6,933 bases of DNA from an uncultured Oscillospiraceae bacterium (GCA_934623545.1 CAKTVN010000088.1:1-6933), one strand, 5' to 3'. Positions 1 to 6,652 are shown, numbered from the stretch's first letter. A program made the numbers and translations. Notes: a model not told the origin generated them from the letters alone.

Positions 1-839
1 AGCAGGAGCTGTACCGGTTGGAGGCATTGCTTTCGTGCCGCGAACCGGAGGCGGAGTTGGCGCAGGTGAACGCCGGACAGGCGGAGCCGAGCGCGGAGAC
101 GGCGGCGCTGGTGCGCCATGCGCTGGAGCTGTCGCGCGAGACCGGCGGCGCTTATGACCCGGCGCTTGGCGCGCTGATGGAAGCATGGGGCTTTTCGACG
201 GGTGAATGCCGCGTGCCCGATGTCTCGGAGCGCGAAGCGGCTCTGCGCCGCAGCGGCGCGGAGCTGATAGAGCTCACGGAAGACAGTTTTACGCTGCGCG
301 GCGGTGCGCAGCTTGATCTCGGCGGCATCGGAAAGGGCTACGCAGCCGCGCGGCTGCGGGCGCTTCTGACGCAGGAGGGCATCGAGTCGGCGATTTTGTC
401 GCTGGGCGGAAACGTCTGCGCCGTCGGCGCAAAGCCGGACGGCAGCGACTGGCAGATCGGGCTTCAGGACCCGGAAAACACGGCGGAGATTTTCGGCATG
501 GTCGCGGTACGCGACGCGGGCGTCGTGACCTCAGGCGGATACCAGCGCTGGTTTGAGCAGGACGGCGTCCGTTATCATCACATTCTCGACCCCGAGACGG
601 GCTGCCCGGCGGAAAGTGGGCTGCTGTCCGTCAGCGTGGTCTCCGCAGACGATACGCTTGCCGATGCGCTGTCTACGGCGCTTTATGTGATGGGCGCGGA
701 GCGCGGCGCGCAGCTCTGGCGCGAGAGCGGGCTGGATTTTGAGGCGGTCTGGGTGACGGAGGACGGGAGCGTCCTCATTACCGAGGGGCTTCAGAGTGCC
801 TACCGCTCGGAAAGGGCGTATCAGGTGGTGACGCGATGA
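1..839 (+). CDS. apbE: ApbE-family FMN:protein transferase (5'-truncated by window edge)
   Basis: Flavin transferase that uses FAD and Mg2+ to attach FMN through a phosphoester bond to threonine in extracytoplasmic flavoproteins such as RnfG and RnfD. The reading frame is open from base 3 (Q-E-L-Y-R before the leucine at 18), and that stretch aligns well with the ApbE region preceding 'LxALLS', so the TTG at 18 is not the true start. The N-terminus, with the expected signal peptide or lipobox, lies outside the window. Visible family motifs are DLGGIGKGYAA (nt 315-347), SLGGNV just after it, HHILDPETGCP (nt 576-608) and ADALSTALYVMG (from nt 660). In the last, the Asp at 663-665 and the Thr at 675-677 have the spacing of the Mg2+-binding D-x3-T pair. 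The stop overlaps the next gene's ATG (ATGA at 836-839). The position upstream of rnf genes fits flavinylation of the Rnf subunits. No inactivating change is visible. Confidence 0.93.
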   Translation, partial: QELYRLEALLSCREPEAELAQVNAGQAEPSAETAALVRHALELSRETGGAYDPALGALMEAWGFSTGECRVPDVSEREAALRRSGAELIELTEDSFTLRGGAQLDLGGIGKGYAAARLRALLTQEGIESAILSLGGNVCAVGAKPDGSDWQIGLQDPENTAEIFGMVAVRDAGVVTSGGYQRWFEQDGVRYHHILDPETGCPAESGLLSVSVVSADDTLADALSTALYVMGAERGAQLWRESGLDFEAVWVTEDGSVLITEGLQSAYRSERAYQVVTR

Positions 840-1198
840 AGCAGCGGACCTGGATCTTAATTTTCGCGGCGCTGTCTGCGGCGCTGCTGGCGGTCTGGCT
901 GCTGCGAAGAAGCGGCGGCGAGCTGGCAGCGGTATATCAGGACGGACGGCGCATCGCCGTGCTCGATCTGAAAAAGGACACAACCATGACGGTGACGGGT
1001 CCAGCCGGGGAAAATGAGATCACCGTCTCCGGCGGCGAGGTGCGCGTGACGCGCGCCGGATGCCCGGACCAGATCTGCGTGAAGCACGGTCCGCTGCGCC
1101 GCAACGGCTCGCCCATCGTGTGCCTGCCGAACCGGCTGAGCATCGAGTGGCTCCGCGCGGACGACGCGCCGGACGCGGTAAGCGGAGGCGGCGGATGA
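836..1198 (+). CDS. Membrane-anchored NusG domain II (NusG_II) family protein
   Basis: A 120-residue protein with an N-terminal hydrophobic segment (about residues 6-23) followed by a small, probably extracytoplasmic, beta-rich domain of the NusG domain II family. It lacks the NGN and KOW domains of the transcription factor NusG, so it should not be called a transcription antiterminator. The diagnostic features are C76-P-D-Q-I-C81-V-K-H-G and I-V-C96-L-P-N-R-L, the family's conserved cysteine and CLPN motifs. The ATG at 836 overlaps the apbE stop and is preceded by AGGTGG (823-828) at 7 nt. The C-terminus ends in a glycine run. Proteins of this kind are often found beside ApbE, Gx-transporter and rnf genes in Firmicutes. 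Their biochemical role is not known to me. A part in assembling or flavinylating the outer face of Rnf is only inference from context. Confidence 0.85.
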   Translation: MKQRTWILIFAALSAALLAVWLLRRSGGELAAVYQDGRRIAVLDLKKDTTMTVTGPAGENEITVSGGEVRVTRAGCPDQICVKHGPLRRNGSPIVCLPNRLSIEWLRADDAPDAVSGGGG

Positions 1199-1728
1199 AG
1201 CTCAGAAGGCTGACGATGGCTGCCGTGCTGACGGCGGCGGCGCTGGTGGTGTTCGTGCTGGAAAGTCAGCTCCCGCCGCTGGTGCTGCCGGGTATCAAGC
1301 CGGGGCTTGCGAATATTTTTACGCTGTTTGCGATGGAGGCGCTGGGACCCGGATGGGCGCTGGGGCTGCTGCTGACGAGAATTTTGCTCGGCAGCGCCGT
1401 AACGGGTCAGACCTCCGCGCTGATCTACAGCCTTTCGGGCGGTCTTGCCGCCTATGCCGGGATGTTTTTGCTGCGCAGAGCGCTGCGCGGCGACCGGCTC
1501 TGGGTGCGGAGCGTGTTCGGCGCGATGCTCCACAATACGGCGCAGCTTGCCGCTGCGTCCGCCGTCCTCGGGACGGCTGCGGTATGGTATGATCTGCCGG
1601 TGCTTCTGCCGGTGGGGATATTGACCGGAAGCCTCACGGGCGTGAGCGCGCAGCTCTGCCTCAGGCGGCTCCGGCAGGCGGGACTGCTTCCCGCAGAGAA
1701 GGAAAAAGAGGGGGTAGCGAAGGAATGA
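1195..1728 (+). CDS. Gx transporter family / heptaprenyl diphosphate synthase component I-like membrane protein
   Basis: A 177-residue, strongly hydrophobic protein with about five predicted membrane segments. It matches the family annotated as 'Gx transporter' or 'heptaprenyl diphosphate synthase component I'. Recognisable family features are PGIKPGLANI (residues 32-41), the LSGG turn near residues 80-83 and GAMLHNTAQL (residues 109-118). No prenyl-synthase Asp-rich motif (DDxxD) is present, so the enzyme name is probably historical and a transport or scaffolding role is more plausible. An ATG at 1060 is in the same frame but lies inside the NusG_II gene and would add an arginine-rich stretch foreign to the family. 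The start at 1195 is preferred because it forms the ATGA overlap with the previous stop and has GGAGG (1184-1188) 6 nt upstream. The C-terminus is a charged Lys/Glu tail. The substrate is unknown. The link to Rnf is by operon position only. Confidence 0.82.
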   Translation: MKLRRLTMAAVLTAAALVVFVLESQLPPLVLPGIKPGLANIFTLFAMEALGPGWALGLLLTRILLGSAVTGQTSALIYSLSGGLAAYAGMFLLRRALRGDRLWVRSVFGAMLHNTAQLAAASAVLGTAAVWYDLPVLLPVGILTGSLTGVSAQLCLRRLRQAGLLPAEKEKEGVAKE

Positions 1729-3065
1729 AAATGAAACTGCACGGCGTGCATACTCCGAACCGGAAGGAAACGGCGGAGCTTGCGGCGCTGCGCCTGCCCG
1801 TTCCGCAGACGGTGGAGATCCCGATGTCGATGCACATCGGTGCGCCCGCCATCCCGGTCGTAAAGCCGGGCGAGACGGTGAAGGTCGGGCAGCTGATCGG
1901 CGAGGCGGGCGGCTTCGTCTCGGCGCCGATCTACGCGAGCGTCTCCGGCACGGTCAAAAAGATCGGGCAGACGGTCACATCCGGCGGCAAGCTCATGCAG
2001 ACGGTCGTCATCGAAGCCGACGGAAAGCAGGAGCCCTATGAGGACATCCACCCGCCGAAGCTGGAGACGATGCAGGACTTTCTGGACGCGGTGCGCCAGA
2101 GCGGTCTGGTCGGGCTGGGCGGCGCGGGCTTCCCGACGGTCGTCAAGCTGACGGTCAAGAATCTGGAGCAGGTCAAGGCGATCATCATCAATGGCGCCGA
2201 GTGCGAGCCGTATATCACCTCGGACACGCGCACGATGCTCGACCGGTCGCTCGAGGTGATCGAGGGCGCGCGGCTGGTCCAGCACTTTTTGCAGGTCAAG
2301 CGCGTGATCTTCGCCATCGAGGACAACAAGCCCTTCTGCATCCGGACCTACCGCAAGCTCGTCCGCGAGGAGCAGGGCATGGAGGTCTGCGCGCTGCCGT
2401 CGCTGTATCCACAGGGCGGCGAGAAGGTCCTGATCTACAACACGATGGGCGCGATCGTGCCGGAGGGAAAGCTCCCGCTGGACGTGGGCGCGATCGTGCT
2501 CAACTGCACGACGCTTGCAAACATCGCGCACTACTGCAATACCGGTATGCCGCTGGTGGAAAAGTGCATCACGGTCGACGGCTCGGCGGTGCGCAAGCCG
2601 AAAAACGTGATCGTCCCGATCGGCATGAAGCTCGGCGACGTGTTTGAGGCATGCGGCGGCTTTTCGGAGGAGCCGAAAAAGGTCCTCTACGGCGGACCGA
2701 TGATGGGCATCGCCGTCCCGGATCTCGAGCAGCCGGTGCTCAAGAACACGAATGCGATCCTCGCGATGACGGAGAAGGACGCGACCCCGCCGGAGCCCAG
2801 CGCCTGCATCCGCTGCGGCAGATGTATCGCACACTGTCCGCTGAAGCTCATGCCATGCGAGCTGGAAACGGCATATCTCGCGGGCAATATGGAAAGGCTC
2901 GCCGAACTTAAGGCAAATCTCTGCATGGAATGCGGCTGCTGCTCCTACGGGTGCCCGGCGCACCGCCCTCTGGTGCAGACCAATAAACTGGCGAAGGCGA
3001 AGCTCGCCGCCTGGAAAAAGGCGCAGAGCACGAAGCTGGATGCCGGAAAGGCGGCGGTAAAATGA
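1725..3065 (+). CDS. rnfC: RnfC, NADH/FMN-binding subunit of the Rnf complex
   Basis: Cytoplasmic, membrane-associated subunit where NAD+/NADH reacts; about 446 residues, normal for the short clostridial form that lacks the long proteobacterial C-terminal repeats. Order of parts: N-terminal RnfC barrel-sandwich region (about residues 30-100), then the complex I 51-kDa-like nucleotide/FMN domain with GLGGAGFPT (residues 130-138) and NGAECEPY (156-163), then an SLBB-like region around 270-330, and finally two [4Fe-4S] motifs: C361-x2-C364-x2-C367-x3-C371-P and C400-x2-C403-x2-C406-x3-C410-P. All eight ligands are present. Start choice is open. The ATG at 1725 makes the ATGA overlap with the Gx gene, but AGGA directly abuts it. 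The ATG at 1731 gives the family-like N-terminus MKLHGVH and sits 6 nt after AGGA (1721-1724). The difference is two residues. First of six rnf genes. Confidence 0.96.
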   Translation: MKMKLHGVHTPNRKETAELAALRLPVPQTVEIPMSMHIGAPAIPVVKPGETVKVGQLIGEAGGFVSAPIYASVSGTVKKIGQTVTSGGKLMQTVVIEADGKQEPYEDIHPPKLETMQDFLDAVRQSGLVGLGGAGFPTVVKLTVKNLEQVKAIIINGAECEPYITSDTRTMLDRSLEVIEGARLVQHFLQVKRVIFAIEDNKPFCIRTYRKLVREEQGMEVCALPSLYPQGGEKVLIYNTMGAIVPEGKLPLDVGAIVLNCTTLANIAHYCNTGMPLVEKCITVDGSAVRKPKNVIVPIGMKLGDVFEACGGFSEEPKKVLYGGPMMGIAVPDLEQPVLKNTNAILAMTEKDATPPEPSACIRCGRCIAHCPLKLMPCELETAYLAGNMERLAELKANLCMECGCCSYGCPAHRPLVQTNKLAKAKLAAWKKAQSTKLDAGKAAVK

Positions 3066-3967
3066 GTCTGATTATTTCCGCGTCTCCGCATATCACCTCC
3101 GGCGTTACGACCCGGAGGATCATGGGGGACGTTCTGATCGCGCTGTGCCCGGCGCTGATCGCGTCGTGCGTGATCTTCGGCTGGCGGGCGCTGCTGGTGA
3201 CGGCGGTCTGCGTCGCGGGCTGCGTGTTCTTCGAGTGGGGCTTTGAAAGGCTCTGCAAGCGGGACAATACCATCGGCGATCTCTCGGCGGCGGTGACGGG
3301 CATGATCCTGGCATTCAATCTGCCGGTGTCCATCCCGCTGTGGCAGGCGCTGTTCGGCTGTCTGGTCGCGATCGTGGCGGTCAAGCAGCTCTTCGGCGGC
3401 ATCGGCAAGAATTTTGCGAACCCGGCGCTCGTCGGAAGGATCGTGCTCTTCCTCGCGTTTTCCAAGACCATGACGGCGTGGGTCTTCCCGGACGCCGTGT
3501 CGTCCGCGACGCCGCTCGCGCAGCTGGCGGCTGGCGGGAAGCCGGACTATCTGACGCTGCTGCTCGGCGATCACGGCGGCTGCATCGGCGAGACGTGCGC
3601 GCTGGCGCTGGTGCTCGGCGGCGTCTATCTGATCGTGCGCGGCGTCATCACATGGCAGACGCCGGTGTGCTTCGTCGGGACGGTGGCGCTCTTGTCGCTG
3701 GCGCTCGGGCAGGATGTGCTCGGACAGGTGCTCTCGGGCGGTCTGCTGCTCGGCGCGATCTTCATGGCGACGGATTATTCCACGACGCCGCAGACCCCGT
3801 GGGGCAGAGCCCTCTTCGGAGTCGGCGCGGGGCTGCTCACCTGCCTCATCCGCTTCTACGGAAGCTACGCGGAGGGCGTGTCGTTCGCCATTTTGTTTAT
3901 GAACATCCTCACACCGTATCTGTCGAAGTGGACGGCGGCAAAACCGTTTGGAGGTGTGGACGCATGA
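3062..3967 (+). CDS. rnfD: RnfD, membrane flavoprotein subunit of the Rnf complex
   Basis: Integral membrane subunit of the NQR2/RnfD family, 301 residues with many hydrophobic helices. It carries a covalently bound FMN in characterised complexes and takes part in ion translocation. Family hallmarks are the N-terminal SPHITSGVTTRRIM stretch, 'GGIGKNFANPALVGR' near residues 114-128, and 'MATDYSTTPQTPWGRALFG' about 70 residues before the end. The flavinylation site is recognisable as D144-A-V-S147-S148-A149-T150-P, with T150 the expected FMN-threonine. The residue before AT is Ser rather than the usual Gly, but the Asp and the AT pair are kept, so modification is still likely. The start overlaps the rnfC stop as ATGA (3062-3065), with GGAAAGG at 3045-3051 as the ribosome binding site. 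The stop in turn overlaps rnfG. Confidence 0.95.
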   Translation: MSLIISASPHITSGVTTRRIMGDVLIALCPALIASCVIFGWRALLVTAVCVAGCVFFEWGFERLCKRDNTIGDLSAAVTGMILAFNLPVSIPLWQALFGCLVAIVAVKQLFGGIGKNFANPALVGRIVLFLAFSKTMTAWVFPDAVSSATPLAQLAAGGKPDYLTLLLGDHGGCIGETCALALVLGGVYLIVRGVITWQTPVCFVGTVALLSLALGQDVLGQVLSGGLLLGAIFMATDYSTTPQTPWGRALFGVGAGLLTCLIRFYGSYAEGVSFAILFMNILTPYLSKWTAAKPFGGVDA

Positions 3968-4518
3968 GTGAAAAGCAGAAGGAAAAGAAGGATATCCTGA
4001 AATCGGTCGTGGTGCTGGTGGTCATCTGCCTGCTGACCTCCGCGGCGCTCGCCGTTGTGAACCATTTTACCGCGCCGGTCTCCAAACGAAACGCCGAGGC
4101 GCGCGAGCAGGCGGCGATGCAGGAGGCAGTTCCCGAGGCGGCTTCGTTTGCGCCGCTGGAGGCAGCGCTGCCCGACGGCGTCGTCAGCGCCTACACCGCG
4201 CTCGACAGCGCGGGAAACGTCACAAGCTACCTCTTCACTGTTGAGGGCACCGGCTTCGGCGGTACGATCCAGGTGCTCTGCGTGATCGGCTCGGATGGGC
4301 TGATCCGCTGCTGCAAGACGATGGATGTCTCGTCAGAGACGTCGACGCTCGGCGGTCAGACGGCGAATGCGAGCTACACCGGGCAGTATGCCGGGCAGGA
4401 CGAGACGCTCTCCGGCGTCAGCGCCATCTCCCACGCGACCATCACCTCCAACGCCTACCGCGGCTGCGTAGAGACTGCCTTCCGCGCATTTCATCAGATC
4501 GGAGGGACGGAAAAATGA
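3964..4518 (+). CDS. rnfG: RnfG, FMN_bind flavoprotein subunit of the Rnf complex (divergent motif)
   Basis: Small subunit with one N-terminal membrane anchor (about residues 12-32) and an extracytoplasmic FMN_bind domain; 184 residues, a normal length. The frame is open further upstream to 3340 but that part overlaps rnfD. The ATG at 3964 is chosen for its ATGA overlap with the rnfD stop and for GGAGGTG (3950-3956) 7 nt before it. Family pattern: GTGFGGTIQVLCVIGSDGLI in mid-protein, then the usual ETPGLG element, here S123-S-E125-T-S-T-L-G130, then the flavinylation site. The site reads S153-A-I-S156-H157-A158-T159-I-T-S-N-A instead of D-x-x-[S/T]-G-A-T. The acceptor threonine (T159) and the following TSNA are retained, but the leading Asp and the Gly are replaced. 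The gene is complete, so this is divergence, not decay. Whether FMN is attached cannot be decided from sequence. Confidence 0.93.
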   Translation: MSEKQKEKKDILKSVVVLVVICLLTSAALAVVNHFTAPVSKRNAEAREQAAMQEAVPEAASFAPLEAALPDGVVSAYTALDSAGNVTSYLFTVEGTGFGGTIQVLCVIGSDGLIRCCKTMDVSSETSTLGGQTANASYTGQYAGQDETLSGVSAISHATITSNAYRGCVETAFRAFHQIGGTEK

Positions 4519-5186
4519 GTAAGCTGCAAAACTTCCTGAAGGGACTCATCAAGGAAAACCCGGTCCTGGTGCTGGTGCTCGGCACGTGCCCGACGCTGGC
4601 GATCTCGACCTCGATCGTTGCGGCGTTCGGCATGGGCGTCGCGGCGACCGCCGTTCTGATCCTCTCCAACATGGCGATCTCCGCCATCCGCAAGATCGTC
4701 CCGGACCGCGTGCGCATCCCGTGCTATATTGTGGTCATCGCGGGCTTTGTCACGGTCGTGGAGCTGGTGATGGAGGCATATGCCTTCAGCCTGTATCAGT
4801 CGCTGGGCGTATACCTGTCGCTGATCGTCGTCAACTGCATCATCCTCGGCAGAGCTGAGATGTACGCGAGCAAGCACGGCGTGATCGACTCCGCGATCGA
4901 CGGCGCGGGCATGGGCGTCGGCTTTACGCTGGCGCTGTGCGCGATGGCGCTCGTCCGCGAGGTCTTCGGCGCGGGCACCTTCTGCGGGCTGCCGGTGCCG
5001 TGGTTCCATGAAAACCCCATCGGCATTCTCACGATGGCGCCCGGCGGCTTCTTCGTCTTCGGCTGCATGATCGCGCTGGTCAACAAGATCTCGAAGGGCA
5101 AAGCCATCAAGAAGAAGGAATTCGGCTGCGCGGGCTGCCCCGGCTGCGGCAAGGGCGCGGCGTGTGAAAAGGAGGCGGCGAAATGA
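4515..5186 (+). CDS. rnfE: RnfE, integral membrane subunit with cysteine-rich C-terminal tail
   Basis: Rnf-Nqr family membrane protein of 223 residues with about six helices. It is homologous to RnfA (and NqrD), and the two are thought to lie in opposite orientations. Family motifs are GTCPTLAIST with C25 in the first membrane segment and VNCIILGRAE with C108. In structures of Rnf/Nqr the equivalent cysteines of the E/A (D/E) pair hold an intramembrane [2Fe-2S] cluster. After the last helix there is a Lys-rich stretch and then a tail with C205-x2-C208-x2-C211-x5-C217, which the basic family core does not need. Such tails occur in clostridial homologues and might bind metal. Start overlaps the rnfG stop (ATGA, 4515-4518), with GGAGGG at 4501-4506 8 nt upstream. 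The distinction from RnfA rests on the GTCPTLA motif and the longer length. Confidence 0.95.
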   Translation: MSKLQNFLKGLIKENPVLVLVLGTCPTLAISTSIVAAFGMGVAATAVLILSNMAISAIRKIVPDRVRIPCYIVVIAGFVTVVELVMEAYAFSLYQSLGVYLSLIVVNCIILGRAEMYASKHGVIDSAIDGAGMGVGFTLALCAMALVREVFGAGTFCGLPVPWFHENPIGILTMAPGGFFVFGCMIALVNKISKGKAIKKKEFGCAGCPGCGKGAACEKEAAK

Positions 5187-5776
5187 AAACCATGCTTCTG
5201 GTCATTCTGACCGCTGCGATCACAAACAACTACGTGCTCGTCAAATTCCTCGGCATCTGCCCGTTCCTCGGCGTATCCAAAAAGCTCGATCAGGCGACGG
5301 GCATGAGCCTCGCGGTCATCTTCGTCGAGGTGCTGGCGACGGCGGTCACATGGCCGATCTACCACTACCTGCTGGCGGGAAAGGTCGACTTTACGTACAT
5401 GGAGACGGTCGTCTTCATTCTGGTCATTGCAGCGCTGGTGCAGCTCGTTGAGATCGTGCTCAAGCGCTATGTTCCGGCGCTTCATAAGGCGCTGGGCGTG
5501 TATCTGCCGCTCATCACCACCAACTGCGGCGTGCTGGGCGTGACGATGAACGTCATTTCCGACGGCATGAACTACGGCGAGGCGCTGCTGACGGCGCTCG
5601 GCTGCGGGCTCGGCTTCTTTCTGGCGATGGTCCTGTTCTCCGGCGTGCGCTCACGGGTGGAGCAGGCGGAGCCGCCCGAGAGCTTCGAGGGGCTGCCGAT
5701 CACGCTTATTTCGGCGGCAATCGTTTCGCTTTCGTTCTTCGGCTTTACCGGCATCATTGACCGGCTGTTCGGTTAA
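5183..5776 (+). CDS. rnfA: RnfA, integral membrane subunit of the Rnf complex
   Basis: Rnf-Nqr family membrane protein of 197 residues with about six helices, partner of RnfE in the transmembrane core. Characteristic are NNYVLVKFLGICPFLGVS near the N-terminus (C26) and ITTNCGVLGV (C115); these two cysteines complete the predicted intramembrane iron-sulphur site shared with RnfE C25 and C108. No extra domain or truncation is seen. The start forms an ATGA overlap with the rnfE stop and has an ideal AGGAGG (5170-5175) 7 nt upstream. The gene ends in TAA, unlike the previous genes, which end in TGA inside ATGA overlaps. A 12-bp gap follows before rnfB. Confidence 0.95.
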   Translation: MKTMLLVILTAAITNNYVLVKFLGICPFLGVSKKLDQATGMSLAVIFVEVLATAVTWPIYHYLLAGKVDFTYMETVVFILVIAALVQLVEIVLKRYVPALHKALGVYLPLITTNCGVLGVTMNVISDGMNYGEALLTALGCGLGFFLAMVLFSGVRSRVEQAEPPESFEGLPITLISAAIVSLSFFGFTGIIDRLFG

Positions 5777-5781
5777 GGAGG
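5775..5781 (+). promoter_or_regulatory. Strong Shine-Dalgarno of rnfB in the only intergenic gap
   Basis: AAGGAGG spans the end of the rnfA TAA stop and the following gap, and leaves 7 nt before the rnfB ATG. All other genes in the operon start inside the preceding stop and can rely on translational coupling. This site would let rnfB be initiated independently and perhaps at a higher rate. The function as ribosome binding site is clear from sequence; the effect on protein ratio is inference. Confidence 0.8.
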
Positions 5782-5788
5782 CGGCGCT

Positions 5789-6634
5789 ATGGAAATTCTG
5801 ATTCCGATTCTGGCAGTGACGGCGATCGGCTTGATCTGCGGTGTGGGGCTGGCTGTGGCGTCGAGCGTCATGGCGGTCAAGGAGGATACGCGCTTCACGG
5901 AGATCCGCGAGTGCCTGCCCGGCGCGAACTGCGGCGCGTGCGGCTATACCGGCTGCGACGGCTATGCAAAGGCGCTTCTGGAGCCCGGCACGAAGACCAA
6001 TCTCTGCGTCCCCGGTGCGGACGGCGTGGCGAAAAAGCTCGCTGCGCTCCTCGGCGTCGAGGCGGAGGACGTGGTCGAGAAGATCGCGGTCGTCCAGTGC
6101 GCCGGCACCTGCGAGGCGACGTCCGTCAAGGCGGACTACCGCGGCATCGAATCGTGCGCAGCGGCAAAGCTCTTCTACGGCGGCAAGGGCAGCTGTATCT
6201 TCGGCTGCATGGGCTTCGGCGACTGCGCGAAAGCCTGCCCGCAGAAGGCGATCCGGATGCGCGACGGCATCGCGTTCGTCATCCAGCCCAAGTGCATCGG
6301 CTGCGGCATCTGCGCGGAGACCTGCCCGCAGAAGATCATCGAGGTCGTGCCCGATGTGATCCGCACGGAGGTCATCTGCTCGAGCTATCACAACGGTCCG
6401 TATACGCGCAAGGTCTGCTCCAACGGCTGCATCGGCTGTAAGAAGTGCGAAAAGGCTTGCCCGCACGGCGCGGTCACGGTCAAGGACTTCCTTGCCCGCA
6501 TCGACTGGGACAAGTGTACCGGCTGCGGCGACTGCGCAAAGGTCTGCCCGACCGGGGCGATGGTCTACGGCGACTTCTCCGGTGCACACAAGAAGAAGGC
6601 AGCGAAGACGCCGAGCGCGGAGACAGCAAAATAA
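5789..6634 (+). CDS. rnfB: RnfB, polyferredoxin-like subunit accepting electrons from ferredoxin
   Basis: Entry point for electrons from reduced ferredoxin; 281 residues, the long clostridial type. An N-terminal membrane anchor (about residues 4-28) is followed by the Fe-S domain ECLPGANCGACGYTGCDGYA (C42; C48-x2-C51-x4-C56, with C73). A linking part then carries C104, C108 and C123. Four [4Fe-4S] motifs follow: C136-x3-C140-x5-C146-x3-C150-P; C169-x2-C172-x2-C175-x3-C179-P; C214-x2-C217-x2-C220-x3-C224-P; C243-x2-C246-x2-C249-x3-C253-P. This implies at least five clusters; additional cysteines (C197, C210) have no assigned role. The C-terminus is a Lys/Ala-rich tail. It is the only gene in the operon with a non-overlapping start, and it has the strongest ribosome binding site. 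It is the last gene before a terminator. Confidence 0.96.
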   Translation: MEILIPILAVTAIGLICGVGLAVASSVMAVKEDTRFTEIRECLPGANCGACGYTGCDGYAKALLEPGTKTNLCVPGADGVAKKLAALLGVEAEDVVEKIAVVQCAGTCEATSVKADYRGIESCAAAKLFYGGKGSCIFGCMGFGDCAKACPQKAIRMRDGIAFVIQPKCIGCGICAETCPQKIIEVVPDVIRTEVICSSYHNGPYTRKVCSNGCIGCKKCEKACPHGAVTVKDFLARIDWDKCTGCGDCAKVCPTGAMVYGDFSGAHKKKAAKTPSAETAK

Positions 6635-6635
6635 C

Positions 6636-6652
6636 CGCGTCCGAAGGACGCG
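6636..6652 (+). repeat. Hairpin 1 after rnfB (7-bp stem, GAA loop)
   Basis: CGCGTCC and GGACGCG pair perfectly around a GAA triloop, starting one base after the rnfB stop codon. No T run follows on the plus strand (AAAA comes next), so it is not an intrinsic terminator for the operon by itself. It stacks directly against the next hairpin and may protect the mRNA end or assist termination. Confidence 0.75.

Noticed and set aside
1060..1194. Upstream start for the Gx-family gene inside the NusG_II gene
   Set aside because: The extra 45 residues are basic and non-hydrophobic, and the ATG at 1195 has GGAGG at the right distance and the operon's usual ATGA overlap.
836..1198. Transcription factor NusG
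   Set aside because: Only domain II similarity is present, with an N-terminal membrane anchor; the NGN domain and KOW motif are missing.
1195..1728. True prenyl diphosphate synthase subunit
   Set aside because: The family name includes this function, but no Asp-rich catalytic motif is present and the protein is a multi-helix membrane protein; a transport-like role fits better.
1452..2963. Long minus-strand open frame (about 503 codons) opposite the Gx gene and rnfC
   Set aside because: Its translation is Arg/Asp/His/Leu-rich with no family motif, and it lies antisense to two well-supported genes in GC-rich DNA, where antisense frames stay open by codon bias.
3340..3963. Upstream extension of the rnfG frame inside rnfD
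   Set aside because: The added part is Arg/Gly-rich and unlike RnfG, while rnfD in the other frame is clearly real; the ATG at 3964 has a good ribosome binding site.
5651..6589. Minus-strand open frame (312 codons) opposite rnfB
   Set aside because: Ala/Arg/Asp-rich shadow of the rnfB codon pattern, no recognisable domain, fully antisense to a motif-complete rnfB.
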